From positions 101,017-165,016 of the forward strand of contig MU006232.1 in NCBI GenBank assembly GCA_010093685.1: a stretch of DNA of 64,000 nucleotides, given 5' to 3'. Made by a program: the position numbers and the translations under genes. The stretch is from Ophiobolus disseminans (Eukaryota > Ascomycota > Dothideomycetes > Pleosporales > Phaeosphaeriaceae). The notes beneath the pieces are model-generated. The model was not told the origin of the DNA and searched no databases. It saw only the letters and a list, made by a program, of their open reading frames with translations. Position 1 is the first letter of the stretch. Every line of letters starts with the position of its first letter. Shown in pieces: positions 55,111 through 64,000 of the stretch.

Positions 55111-57340
55111 CTACTCCACCCTCCTCACAGCACTAACATCACTGACCCCCGTCCCCTCCACAATCTTCGCCTCAACAACTTCATAAACCGGAACCTCCGC
55201 CAGCCGCGCAACCACATGATGCAGCGTCGGCAGCGCCGTCCAATCCAGCGCATCGAACTTCACCGCCGCGCTCGCCGCCTGCAGCGTCTTACCTACTTTC
55301 CTCTCCACCGTCTGCGCATCCGCGTCGTTGGGCAGGAACGCCGTGTACGACGCGTCTGTCTGGCCGCGCTCGGCGCGGCCCGTGGAGGGGATGTGTTTGT
55401 GGAAGAAGAGGCATGTTTCTACGGGTGGAGGGGGTGGGGCGTGGGGATTTGGTGGGCCTGTTGGGGCAGGAGGTGATGGTTCGCCGTTTGTTACTGGTGC
55501 GTCGCTCAGGTTTGAAAGCGTGAAGTTACAGAATTTCGACGCCATCCACCCCGCATCTAAACTCCAGTTCTGACTCTCGTGCTTCAAATCCAACTCGCAG
55601 TACAGCTTCGGGAAGCCGAGTTCTTCGCGCCCACTTAGGATGGGGTCGGCGAGGTTCTCGAAGAGCACGGGGAGGTAGGTGCCTGTTACTGTTTCGCCGG
55701 ATGCTTTGGTGTATTGCACGCCGTGGATGTAGAGGCCGAAATGCGTGTAGCCACGGCCGCCGAGCCACTCTAAGTTGTCGAGTTTAGTGGCGGCGAAAGT
55801 GGCGTAGGCGATTGTGTCTGGGGCTGCGAATTTGAGGTTCGCAGTTGGGAAGAGGTTCTCGAGGACTGTTCTGCTCGACTTGAACTTCACACTTGCGGTT
55901 GTGAACGTTGCTTTCGATCCGTCCCGCGGCTTACCGTAGAAATCTTGCCGTGGTCCGGGCATGGGGCCGAACGAGATGGGCATGCGCCATAGTAAGTCTT
56001 TCTTGTTCTCCCACTCCCACTTGCGCAGCATCTGGCTCGAGTAGTTCCACTCGTCGTGGCCGAAGTTGTAGTTTGTGAAGCGTGCGGCATCGAGTGGTGG
56101 TCCGCTGCCCAGATCCTTACCCGCTATGCGAGATACTTCTTGGATGCGTGAGGCGCGCTCGTATCTGCACTTCTCGTATAGTTTGAGACGAGCAGGGATT
56201 TGGTCTAGAGGAGTGTCGGCGGGGAGCATCACGCCGAGAGAAGCCGCGTCTTCGATGGCTTGAGCAGCGCCTTGTCCCTGATCTATTCAAATTCGTCAGC
56301 CACATGTCAAGAGACTGGTACAAGAGGAAGAGCTCACGAGGCGTAAATGGATGCGCCGCATCCCCAATCAACACCAGCTTCCCCTCCGTCCACGTCGGCA
56401 ACTGCTCCATATCCAACAGCTCCCACACCTTAAGCGTCTCCTCATCCGCCATACCCAACAGCTTAACCACCGCCGGTTCAAAGTCCTTATAAATCTCCAA
56501 CATCTTACTAATATTGCCCTGGTTCTGCCAATCGCCGCTCCCCGGCTCTCCCTCACTGACCTGCGACTCCGCCGTCGGGTGTATATTCACGAAATTCAGC
56601 AGCGTGTTGTCAGATGTTGGATATACCACTACACGCCTGTCCCGCGCGAATATCATCTGCAAATGCCCTTCTTGCTCGGCGAATTTGCGCGTCTCGGGAT
56701 CGTTGAATGCGCGCTCGCGGGGGATGAGGAAGCGAAATGCACTCTTGCCGCTGCCAAACGTCTTTACATTTTCTGCGCCAGGAATCTTTGCTCTTGTGCG
56801 AGAATGCACGCCATCCGCGCCAATAACGACGTCGGCTTGGATTGTCTCCCCATCGTCGAGTGAGACCGTTCCAGTAGAAGGATCTACATCCACGACTCTA
56901 CACCGCGTGCGTAGCACGGCTGGCTTTCCCTTCCCTTCCTCACACGTAGCCAGTCGTTTCAATTCGCTATGCAGACTCACGCGATGCGCCAGCTGCCACG
57001 GGTGTTGCCAACGCTTTGCATCGTTGGCCATATCGAGGCTGAAGAGTTGCTTGCCATTTGGCAAGAACTGCGTTAAACGCTGTGCTTTCACAGCGCCCTT
57101 GTCTTCAGGGATCAAGCCTATGCGGCGCAGCAGGCCATTCGCATTGGGCGCGAGATGGACTGCCGCGCCGAGTTCGTTGGCGAAGCGGGACTGCTCGAGG
57201 AGGGTTACTGTGTGGCCGTTTTGGCGCAAGAAGATTGCGGCTGTGAGACCGCCTATGCCGGCGCCGACGATGGTGATGGTGAGGGGCCGGGTGGTGGTGG
57301 AGGCATTGTTGGTGGTGCTGTTGGATTGCGTGAAGTCCAT
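55111..57340 (-). CDS. FAD-dependent monooxygenase fused to an acetoacetate-decarboxylase-like domain
   Basis: Two exons, 57340-56338 and 56282-55111, sum to 2175 nt (724 aa). Residues 20-430 are a salicylate-hydroxylase-type FAD monooxygenase: ITIVGAGIGGLTAAIFLRQNGH (GxGxxG), DVVIGADGVHSRTR (DG motif) and LVLIGDAAHPFTPHQGQGAAQAIEDA (GD motif, rebuilt across the 55-nt intron). Residues about 480-720 match the acetoacetate-decarboxylase fold: THFGLYIHGVQY, TYLPVLFENLADPILSGREELGFPKLYCELD. A catalytic Schiff-base Lys of true decarboxylases is not evident to me, so the second domain may bind or convert another substrate. Oxidative decarboxylation or ring hydroxylation of an aromatic acid is plausible. 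An upstream Met at 57418 would add 26 residues. Confidence 0.85.
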
Positions 57341-57927
57341 TTTGGCGGGTGTGGGGAAAGATGCTAGGGAAGAAGATGGGAGGAAGGAACGAGTAAGAGA
57401 AAATGTTCCCAAGCTCAAAGATCAATACAGTGTCGTCCACGATCGAAATGATTACTCCTCCGTGAGTGCGGACATGTGTTCGTCTAGATGTCGGCATGTT
57501 GAAGGTTGGTTCACCTCCACTTTCCGCGGTCTTTTGCGGAGACGGCCACCGTGGGATCCGTCACTTCAGCACGACCTCCGTTCGCACCGGCATTCGGCAT
57601 TTGCCTAGTCGAAGCAAGTGGCGTGGGGTGCCAATCACTACTCTGATATTATTGAGATTGAATGTTGGTGTATGAACGGTGGCCTAACCAGGTAATCTCG
57701 TGGTATTTGAGCCACAGCGTCAAGATCAACGCACACGCAGCATCTGCAAGTGAATTCCAATGTGATAGAACAGCTGTACATTCTATACTGCCCACATATA
57801 ATCATCCGTTCCAAACGCCATTGCCCAATTCTTTCGAGCCAACCCATCACCACTCTCCACCAAGTTTGTATCCAACGTTCCACACTCGCCCCACTGAATT
57901 TCTCCATACCTTGCTCACTGTCTGTGT
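57341..57927. other. Intergenic, no gene seen
   Basis: Upstream of the monooxygenase fusion gene. Short ORFs without features. Confidence 0.5.
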
Positions 57928-58263
57928 TCACATTAGCTCTTTTATATCTTCATTCCAACCTATACCAGCACGTACCGATTGCAGAAACACGCCCGTAAAC
58001 ATCACACCAATGAATGCGCGCTCAATGCCATTCTGATACACCCTTCGCTCGCTCTGATCAAGCTGCGTATTTACCGGCCGGTACGCAGGCACGCGACGGT
58101 GTTCAGTTGGCCAATCCGACGGATTCTGCGATTGCGATTGTCGTTGTGGCGATGGGTGCGCATTGAGCGTTGTGTCGAGTTCTTCGGTGTGGTGGAGGTC
58201 GTAGTCCGCAAGAACGGAGTGCAGGTTGTAGTGGATTGGGTTGGCGGTGGTGGTTACGGACAT
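57928..58263 (-). CDS. Small hypothetical protein
   Basis: Intronless ORF of 111 aa. Composition is protein-like: Met, then HYNLHSVLADYDLHHTEELD, a polar Gln/Ser/Pro middle, and a C-terminal amphipathic segment (RRVYQNGIERAFIGVMFTGVFLQSVRAGIGWNED) that could be a membrane-associated helix. No family recognised. It lies divergent from the aldehyde-dehydrogenase-like gene with about 335 bp between starts. Could be chance. Confidence 0.4.
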   Translation of the reverse strand: MSVTTTANPIHYNLHSVLADYDLHHTEELDTTLNAHPSPQRQSQSQNPSDWPTEHRRVPAYRPVNTQLDQSERRVYQNGIERAFIGVMFTGVFLQSVRAGIGWNEDIKELM

Positions 58264-58598
58264 TGTGGTGGTCCTGCGAGCGACGAGATGGTAGCTATGA
58301 AAAGAATGCGAACTTCTGGTGAAGATTGGAGTTGCTTAGTTGTGCATGAATATGGATATGTCGGTCGCGGAGCTTAGCAAGGTGCGAGGCGCTAGGGTGA
58401 TCTGGGGTTGTGGGCGGAATTGTGGAGCATCGTGATGTGGGGGACGGCTGTTCCGATGCGTCTGGCCATGGGGAACTCGCCCAATGAAGCTTGTATGCCG
58501 ACTAGAATTGTTTAGAGGCAGCGCGCTTTACATATCGGACGGTTGAAGCTGTGTTGTGTTGTACTGCTTCATCTTTTTGCTCTTTCGTAATCTTTGCA
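58264..58598. promoter_or_regulatory. Intergenic region upstream of the ALDH-like gene
   Basis: About 335 bp before the ATG at 58599. No specific site recognised. Confidence 0.4.
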
Positions 58599-60149
58599 AT
58601 GTCTTCCAACCCAGATTCTGCGCTTGCGAACCTTCAAGCGACCGCCCTCACAGCGCGCTGCCACAACGCTTTCTTCAGGCAGAAGCAGCTCAAATCTCTC
58701 CACGAAACACTGCGCAATAATACATCTTCAATCAAAGATGCGATCAAGCAAGACACTCGCGTGTCGGATGCAGAAGCAACTACCGAGGTTGCGCTGGCCC
58801 TTGACATCGTAAAAGAGCACTACAGCTCCGTTGATGTTAAGAAAGAGCTTGAGGCCGAATACCGCATCACAAATGGCAAAGATGCAAGCGATAGAAGTGT
58901 TTCATGGGGTGTTGTGTACTTTGAGTCGCAACGGAGCCACACACCTTTCTTTTCGGTAATTGTAGCATCGAGTGCAGCTCTAGCAGCTGGCAATTGCGTA
59001 GCGATGAAGGTAAACTCATGTGCTCGACGACTATTGACCCGGATTAACACGTTTCAGCTCGAAAAGAACCTCCGCGCATTGCCATCGCTTCTTCGCAAGC
59101 TACTCTCAGAAGCTCTGGAAGCCGACACGTTCGCCATCATCACGTCCGATCCGTCCAAAGGCTCACTCTCATCATGCCTCCAAGTCCTTCAAGAAACACA
59201 AGTCGAGAGACCAGCATACTCACAACTCGTTTCGCCCAAGGGCAAAGTGATCGCAGTGGTAGACCGTACCGCAGACCTAGCATCAGCAGCGGAGCAATTG
59301 GTCGCAGCGCGCTTTGCATTCGGTGGTACTTCACCATATGCTCCTGACCTCGTATTTGTCAACGAGTTTATCAAGAAGAACTTCCTAGAGCACGTCCTAA
59401 GGCAATCAATTCGCTACCTCTCCGGTTCCGAAGATGTCGTAGCCAACGGCTCAAAGTCACCAACCCTCGCCGCACCAAAGCCCACCTCAAGAGTATCCGA
59501 AGCCTTCAAGAGCCTCAAAGACAGCAAATCCTGGAAGACAAACGTGATCACCCAAGGCGACAACGGCGCCATCATCGAGCTATCCAACCTCTCCAACCTA
59601 CCCACCAAAACCGCCCAACCAATCTTCTGCATCACCTCCATCACCTCGCTCGAACACGTTATCAGCCTTGTCGACGAAGACCTCGAGGTACCCAACACAC
59701 TACTAGCAGCATACCACTTCGGCACGCCCTCAGCCGGCAAATACCTCTCACAGTTCATCAACGCAGACGCTTCTTTCATAAACCACATCCCCTACCGCCT
59801 CCTCCTCGGCCCATCCGCGCCATCCTTCCACCCCATCGACATCGAAAAGCGGTACACCACACAACACTTCACGCGTGCGTCGCCTGCATACATCACAGCG
59901 CCTGCTTCACAGTCCGCGCTGTCGCAAGTCGTTGCTAGCAAAGATTCACGCAGGGTGGCGGCGGAGTTGCTGGCCAAGGCGTCGCAGGAGATTAAAGAAG
60001 GGAAGAGGGCGGACTGGATTGCTATTGGGTACTTTGAGCAGGGCATTTTCATTGGCTTGGGGCTGTATGGGATACCTTTGTTGTCGTGTATTGGGGCGTC
60101 GTTGTTCTTTGGTGTTAGGGCTGGGTTGAGGAGGTGGGTTTTTGTTTGA
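58599..60149 (+). CDS. Aldehyde-dehydrogenase-like membrane protein lacking the catalytic Cys
   Basis: The ATG at 58599 begins MSSNPDSALANLQATALTARCHNAFFRQKQLKSL, the usual class-3 ALDH start. A 48-nt intron at 59010-59057 is in frame and stop-free, but its removal gives NCVAMKLEKNLRALPSLLRKLL, the family sequence; the product is then 500 aa. The cofactor-binding region is present but modified. Where active ALDHs have F.N.GQ.C, this has FAFGGTSPYAPDLVFVNEF, so the catalytic Cys is absent. The PHS motif near the end is also altered (ADASFINHIPYRLLLGP). A C-terminal membrane anchor (GIFIGLGLYGIPLLSCIGASLFF) resembles that of fatty-aldehyde dehydrogenases. Probably a pseudoenzyme. Confidence 0.8.
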   Translation: MSSNPDSALANLQATALTARCHNAFFRQKQLKSLHETLRNNTSSIKDAIKQDTRVSDAEATTEVALALDIVKEHYSSVDVKKELEAEYRITNGKDASDRSVSWGVVYFESQRSHTPFFSVIVASSAALAAGNCVAMKVNSCARRLLTRINTFQLEKNLRALPSLLRKLLSEALEADTFAIITSDPSKGSLSSCLQVLQETQVERPAYSQLVSPKGKVIAVVDRTADLASAAEQLVAARFAFGGTSPYAPDLVFVNEFIKKNFLEHVLRQSIRYLSGSEDVVANGSKSPTLAAPKPTSRVSEAFKSLKDSKSWKTNVITQGDNGAIIELSNLSNLPTKTAQPIFCITSITSLEHVISLVDEDLEVPNTLLAAYHFGTPSAGKYLSQFINADASFINHIPYRLLLGPSAPSFHPIDIEKRYTTQHFTRASPAYITAPASQSALSQVVASKDSRRVAAELLAKASQEIKEGKRADWIAIGYFEQGIFIGLGLYGIPLLSCIGASLFFGVRAGLRRWVFV

Positions 60150-60510
60150 GTTTTGAGTTTATAGTTTTTGAGTCTAGTATGGGATGATTCGAGCAGGCAA
60201 TGAAGATATTTCAATATAATATCTCACGTTCTTAATTCTCATCGTGCTGATCAAACATACGAAAGCTGTCGAAGGACGTTGGAATTACGTAAGATTGCCG
60301 CCGTAGTTGCCGTATATCCCAACTATAGACAATGAGGGTAAAAGCAAGGTCCACAGAAAACGAGAGAAGTCATTTAGTAATTTATATCAAGCACGCGCGC
60401 ACATCAGATTTCCAACGGATGAACACGTTCACGAAACAATAACTCTGATTAAATTGAGCGATTCTTAACAACATCCTGATTAGAACATTTGAACGATCTA
60501 AAACTATCCC
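60150..60510. other. Convergent intergenic region
   Basis: 3' flanks of the ALDH-like and MFS transporter genes. Nothing else seen. Confidence 0.55.
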
Positions 60511-62276
60511 TCACATGGCTGAGCCCTCCGGCACCCACTTCGCAGTCCAAATCCTAAGACGCTTACCCCAGATCAACATCGGGATGGTCAACAAGCCAAA
60601 GACACCCATTAGCATGCCAAAGATGCCAAACGGCTCAGCAGCACCATCGTGATGAATCCAATCGCCGACGAAAAACGTCCAGGCAAAAGAAATGATCGCC
60701 CTGACACAAGTGACCGCAACGAAACAGTCTCCGGCGATGCTGCTGTACGCCTCGATTAGGTAGTTGAAGCCAACGGATGGTGCTTGCATGAGGCCAAAGG
60801 CGATCATGCCGGAACCGAATTGTAGACCCACCCATCCTGTTGGCGAGGGGTTCTGAGCAACAAAGCCAAAGATGAGGGCGCCAATTGTTGCAATGAGAAG
60901 AGCTGGGAGAGCTGTGATGAGGCGGGACTCTGGCTCAGAGAAACCGTGACGGTCCTTTGCTGCCATGCGCTTGGTAGTCCAATCGGCGATGAGATATGTG
61001 TAGACCTGGGCAACGAATTAGCATTGCTGAGTATAGATCCGCAGATGTGGTATAACTTACGCAGCCTAGTAATGCACCAATGAGGCCTCCGACGTTGATC
61101 AGACCTGCGGCCTTGCCCCATAGATATGGAGGAGCGGAAACGAGCTGAGGACCAATCGTGCTCGTAGTGACAATCAGACCGACAAGTCCAGCGTACCAGA
61201 GAGAAACAAGCCATACACCAGGCAGTCTCATCACCTTGTAGGGCGCCAAAAACTTCTGGAAGATACCAGGGCGGTATGTGATGAGCTTGAGAGAGCGCAT
61301 GTATGTGTACGACGGGTACGAGGATGGCGCAGCAGAATCTGCAATGACCACAGCTTCCTTCGTCTCTATTTCGGCCTTGTCTGTGTCGTTGGCGAGCTGA
61401 ACCGTTCTCTGGGGGCGGTCGTACAGGGTTTCTGCTTGTAGGAAGAAGCAGAGAACGAAGGTGATGACAGAGAGGATGACGTTAACCCAGTGAATCCAGA
61501 CGAGGCCTCGTGATGCGACGATGTATCCACCGCACAGTCCACCCATGAGTGAACCCAAGGATAGGAAAACAGTGTATATAGCCTGCGAGAAGTCGTCAGC
61601 ATCTACATCATGTGCCTGTCGATGGCAAGACTTACAAGGGCTCGGCCACGCTGGTGAACGAAGAATATCTCTCCCACAACATCAGGGGAAACGGCATCGG
61701 CTGGGCCTCCTCCAATACCCATAACAAGACGAGCGGCCAAAAGCCCGTTATATGTCTTCGACAGTCCTGCCCACATACTCGAGAATATGAGTAACAGGAG
61801 GCTGGTGAGCGTGATCGGCCGGCGACCGAAAGTGTTGGCCAACGGCACCCACCACAAGTTCGATGCGCCAAGCATCAGGATGTTGACCGCGATGAAGTAG
61901 GTGAGCTGAGGAAACTTCTTTGGGGGAAGTCCAAAAATGGGCGTGCTCGCGTAAATCGGAAGGGCGCTGGAGATAGAAGAGCTGGTAAAGTTTACGACGA
62001 AGGGATGAACCGACATCACAAACAAGATCGCCAGCTTCCGCCAGAAAGGCAGATTCAGGGGATCCGCAGGATCTGCGGAAGGCTGAGGCACGAGACGAAT
62101 CTCATCATGACTAGTCTGAGATGCTGCCCATTCGAGATGTTCTGCAAGCACAATATGTCAGCGATGCATGGAAGTAATTAGGGGGAATACTGACCGACGA
62201 GTGTTGAAGTGCCTGGTGGTGTGGCATTCTTGACTTCTTCCTTCGACAAGCTGAAGGCCCCCTTGAAAGATGTCAT
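60511..62276 (-). CDS. MFS transporter, DHA1-like
   Basis: Four exons, 62276-62195, 62141-61636, 61582-61061 and 61005-60511, sum to 1605 nt (534 aa). Proton-linked transporter of the plasma membrane, substrate unknown. About 12 membrane helices are visible. Signatures: DPADPLNLPFWRKLAILFVMS (the DP.NP..W..KW-like start of fungal DHA1 proteins), ANTFGRRPITL (loop 2-3 motif), RLVMGIGGGPADAVSPDVVGEIFFVHQRGRALAIYTVFLSLGSLMG (helices 4-5), and a long central loop with Glu/Lys between helices 6 and 7. Introns are 53 to 55 nt. It lies beside the fungal transcription-factor gene, which could regulate it, but there is no direct evidence. Confidence 0.9.
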
Positions 62277-62918
62277 GGTGAAAGTATGACACGTTGGACT
62301 TGATAGGCAGCGTTGAGATGGACAAAGGATCCAACCAGCAGCTTTGATGATGCTCGTTCGAGGGATGTGGTACAGTCACAAACTAAATACCCATGTGCCG
62401 GAATTGCGAGGCTTCGCATAGCAATCGGTGAGTGCATCTGGGCACATGGGTGCGTGTCCTGGCTTGCGGCTTGCAACCAATGGCAAGGGGCTGGATGCGC
62501 CATCGATCAATGCGATTGGTTCCAAGACAAGAAGCACCGACCCCGAGATTCAATTAGAGTCTTGACCCCGTGGGGTCATCGGAATGTGGAGTGGATGGTC
62601 TGTGATTGATGCCAGACCGAAAACGATCGCGATAGGCGGGGTAACCCATCAATAATGATCTGCCGATGTCAAAGCCAGCAACGTCTTTCGCGTCAAAATT
62701 GAGATTTCCCGTTGTCTGGGCAGTCTAGATGAAACTAGAGTACCCACAAGGCGAGCAGATGCACGAGCATCTGGTTCGCAGTATGCAAGACCATGGAACG
62801 TGCACACAGATACGATTTTGCGCTAGAGCATGGATAGTTTAGGCTCTCTTGTTTGCTTTGTGTGCCGTTGAGCTATACTGCGGCGCTAGACTAAGGACCG
62901 AGATGTGTATGCTGATAC
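62277..62918. other. Intergenic region upstream of the MFS gene
   Basis: Promoter of the MFS transporter and 3' flank of the transcription-factor gene. No further gene seen. Confidence 0.5.
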
Positions 62919-64000
62919 TCATCTAGTCGAAGAGCGCAAACCCTCCAAAAGCTGCACCAAATTGCCCACAAGTGGTGGACATGAGCCTTCAACAGTATCG
63001 TGAGGTGCTTGTAGCAGATGAACTAGACTGTTCATGACGCCTGAAACATCGCTGAGTTGCGTGCTGACTTGTGAGTTTGAAGTCCGGATCGATGGTATAC
63101 CCCGATTTAGCGTGATAAACCTTCTTGCGCTCAAAGTGTCTTCTCCGTTGAGAATGACAATCGATTGCGAATTTTCGGTAGGAGTGGATCCGTTGGAAGT
63201 AGATCGTTTAAGAAAGCCATAACCCCATAAAATGAGTCCCGCATGGTAAACCGCAATAGCGTTGAAGTTGCAAAGTAGCGCCCGCGGCAGGCTCGCAGCA
63301 GCACGCAAGATCTGGCCAGCATGCCATAATGCTTGACGTGCTACAACACTTTTCGTCCACTCTCGTAGCACTGGATATGCACTTCGAGCTTCCTCTTGTC
63401 CTTCTATCCCAGCAAACAATTGTATGTCATCCAAGGGAGCATTCAGATGAATGAGCATCAGCTCCAACATGATCTCGCTACCTTTGCTTAACGGAGGACT
63501 ACTAACACGAAAATCTTCAAGCTGCTTGGTGAGCTCTTGGTAGCGGGAGGACAATATGAGGCTGTTGTTTGCCTTTAATTGAGCCCTTGTGGTGAGCGCA
63601 CTCATTTGTCGGAATTCCCAGACCATGCCCCAGACCATATGCAGATAGGTCGTACTTGCGCTGTCGTGTTGCGCAAGTTGCTCCAGATCTAGGAAGGTCT
63701 CGAGCGCTGATGGACGCTTCATGGTTTCGTGAGCGCTATCAAGATATGCGGCTTTCCACGTAGCGGCTGTGTTAGCTTGCCACAAAAGGTTGGAGCTTGG
63801 CAGAGGTAGTTGCATCTCAGAATATGACATCAACGGTGGCTTTAGTAGTGCCATTGATGACTGCCTGTCGAGCTCGAAGGCGCGGTACACCACACGCAGG
63901 TACGACTCTTGGTGCACCCAGCTCTGCCATTTCTCCTCAAGCATCGCACCTTCATCTGCTGCGAAGGGTGAGATTTCTTTCCACGTGGAGCGGCGGTACC
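62919..64000 (-). CDS. Fungal transcription factor, C-terminal part (window edge)
   Basis: The reading frame is open from the stop at 62919 to the right edge; the 5' end, including any DNA-binding domain, is outside. The visible 360 residues resemble the middle homology region of fungal-specific factors: EKWQSWVHQESYLRVVYRAFELDRQSSMALLKPPLMSYSEMQLPLP is the hallmark (RLxxxxxxLDRxxSxxxxxPPxxxxxExxxPLP). Helical segments and a Leu-rich C-terminus follow (LVHLLQAPHD, LVGNLVQLLEGL). Whether the DNA-binding part is Zn2Cys6 or C2H2 cannot be told. Confidence 0.82.
   Translation of the reverse strand, partial: YRRSTWKEISPFAADEGAMLEEKWQSWVHQESYLRVVYRAFELDRQSSMALLKPPLMSYSEMQLPLPSSNLLWQANTAATWKAAYLDSAHETMKRPSALETFLDLEQLAQHDSASTTYLHMVWGMVWEFRQMSALTTRAQLKANNSLILSSRYQELTKQLEDFRVSSPPLSKGSEIMLELMLIHLNAPLDDIQLFAGIEGQEEARSAYPVLREWTKSVVARQALWHAGQILRAAASLPRALLCNFNAIAVYHAGLILWGYGFLKRSTSNGSTPTENSQSIVILNGEDTLSARRFITLNRGIPSIRTSNSQVSTQLSDVSGVMNSLVHLLQAPHDTVEGSCPPLVGNLVQLLEGLRSSTR

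Noticed and set aside
56514..57608. Plus-strand ORF of 364 codons
   Set aside because: Antisense shadow of the FAD monooxygenase, which has all expected motifs on the minus strand.
60511..64000. MFS transporter and transcription factor as a regulated efflux pair
   Set aside because: Adjacency alone is weak support and the regulator is cut by the window edge, so no functional link is claimed.
1..64000. tRNA genes and long terminal repeats
   Set aside because: No cloverleaf-compatible A/B-box pairs and no LTR-type direct repeats were seen by eye; a tRNAscan or self-alignment would be decisive.

Overview
The window reads as nuclear DNA of a filamentous ascomycete, most likely a Dothideomycete close to Pleosporales (inference). 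Genes are dense and on both strands, introns are short (about 46 to 70 nt) with CTAAC/CTGAC-like branch sites, and the content includes a HET-domain protein, PA-TM-RING ligase, MFS transporter, secreted Cys-rich proteins and a transition-riddled AT-rich repeat typical of RIP. Gene models below were assembled by hand from six-frame reading; where exon lengths sum to a multiple of three this is stated.

Layout. 0-1.6 kb: SET-domain ribosomal lysine methyltransferase (Rkm4-like). 1.7-9.9 kb: an array of six small RING-type zinc-finger genes on alternating strands, one interrupted by an in-frame amber codon and one carrying a second truncated RING half. 10-17.2 kb: a short coiled-coil protein, an Hsp70-like ATPase and a 929-aa coiled-coil protein. 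17.5-18.2 kb: a 703-bp foldback (MITE-like) element flanked by TA. 18.3-24.3 kb: three secreted-protein loci, of which one has lost its start codon, one needs frameshifts, and one is an intact Cys-rich protein. A segment of about 140 bp holding a TATA box upstream of the second locus is duplicated inside the RING array 19 kb away.

25.6-38.1 kb: PA-TM-RING ubiquitin ligase, aquaporin, secreted SGNH hydrolase, mitochondrial uS8, a Pro-rich protein and a single-pass membrane protein. 39.2-44.2 kb: the most interesting region. Three adjacent genes, a HET-domain protein, a small helical protein and a signal-peptide/kelch/transmembrane protein, end in the same roughly 18-residue motif (GxQxNN[TS]GNGxFFxG[SD]I[GK]). 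This looks like a receptor-and-effectors set linked by a shared, possibly amyloid-forming, C-terminal motif.

44.4-64 kb: mainly conserved housekeeping and metabolic genes: secreted START-like protein, a decayed membrane-protein gene, primase large subunit (PRI2), p-nitrophenylphosphatase (PHO13), aspartyl aminopeptidase, the APC/C activator Cdh1, an FAD monooxygenase fused to an acetoacetate-decarboxylase-like domain, an aldehyde-dehydrogenase-like protein without the catalytic Cys, an MFS transporter, and the C-terminal part of a fungal transcription factor running off the right edge. No tRNA, rRNA or CRISPR was seen.
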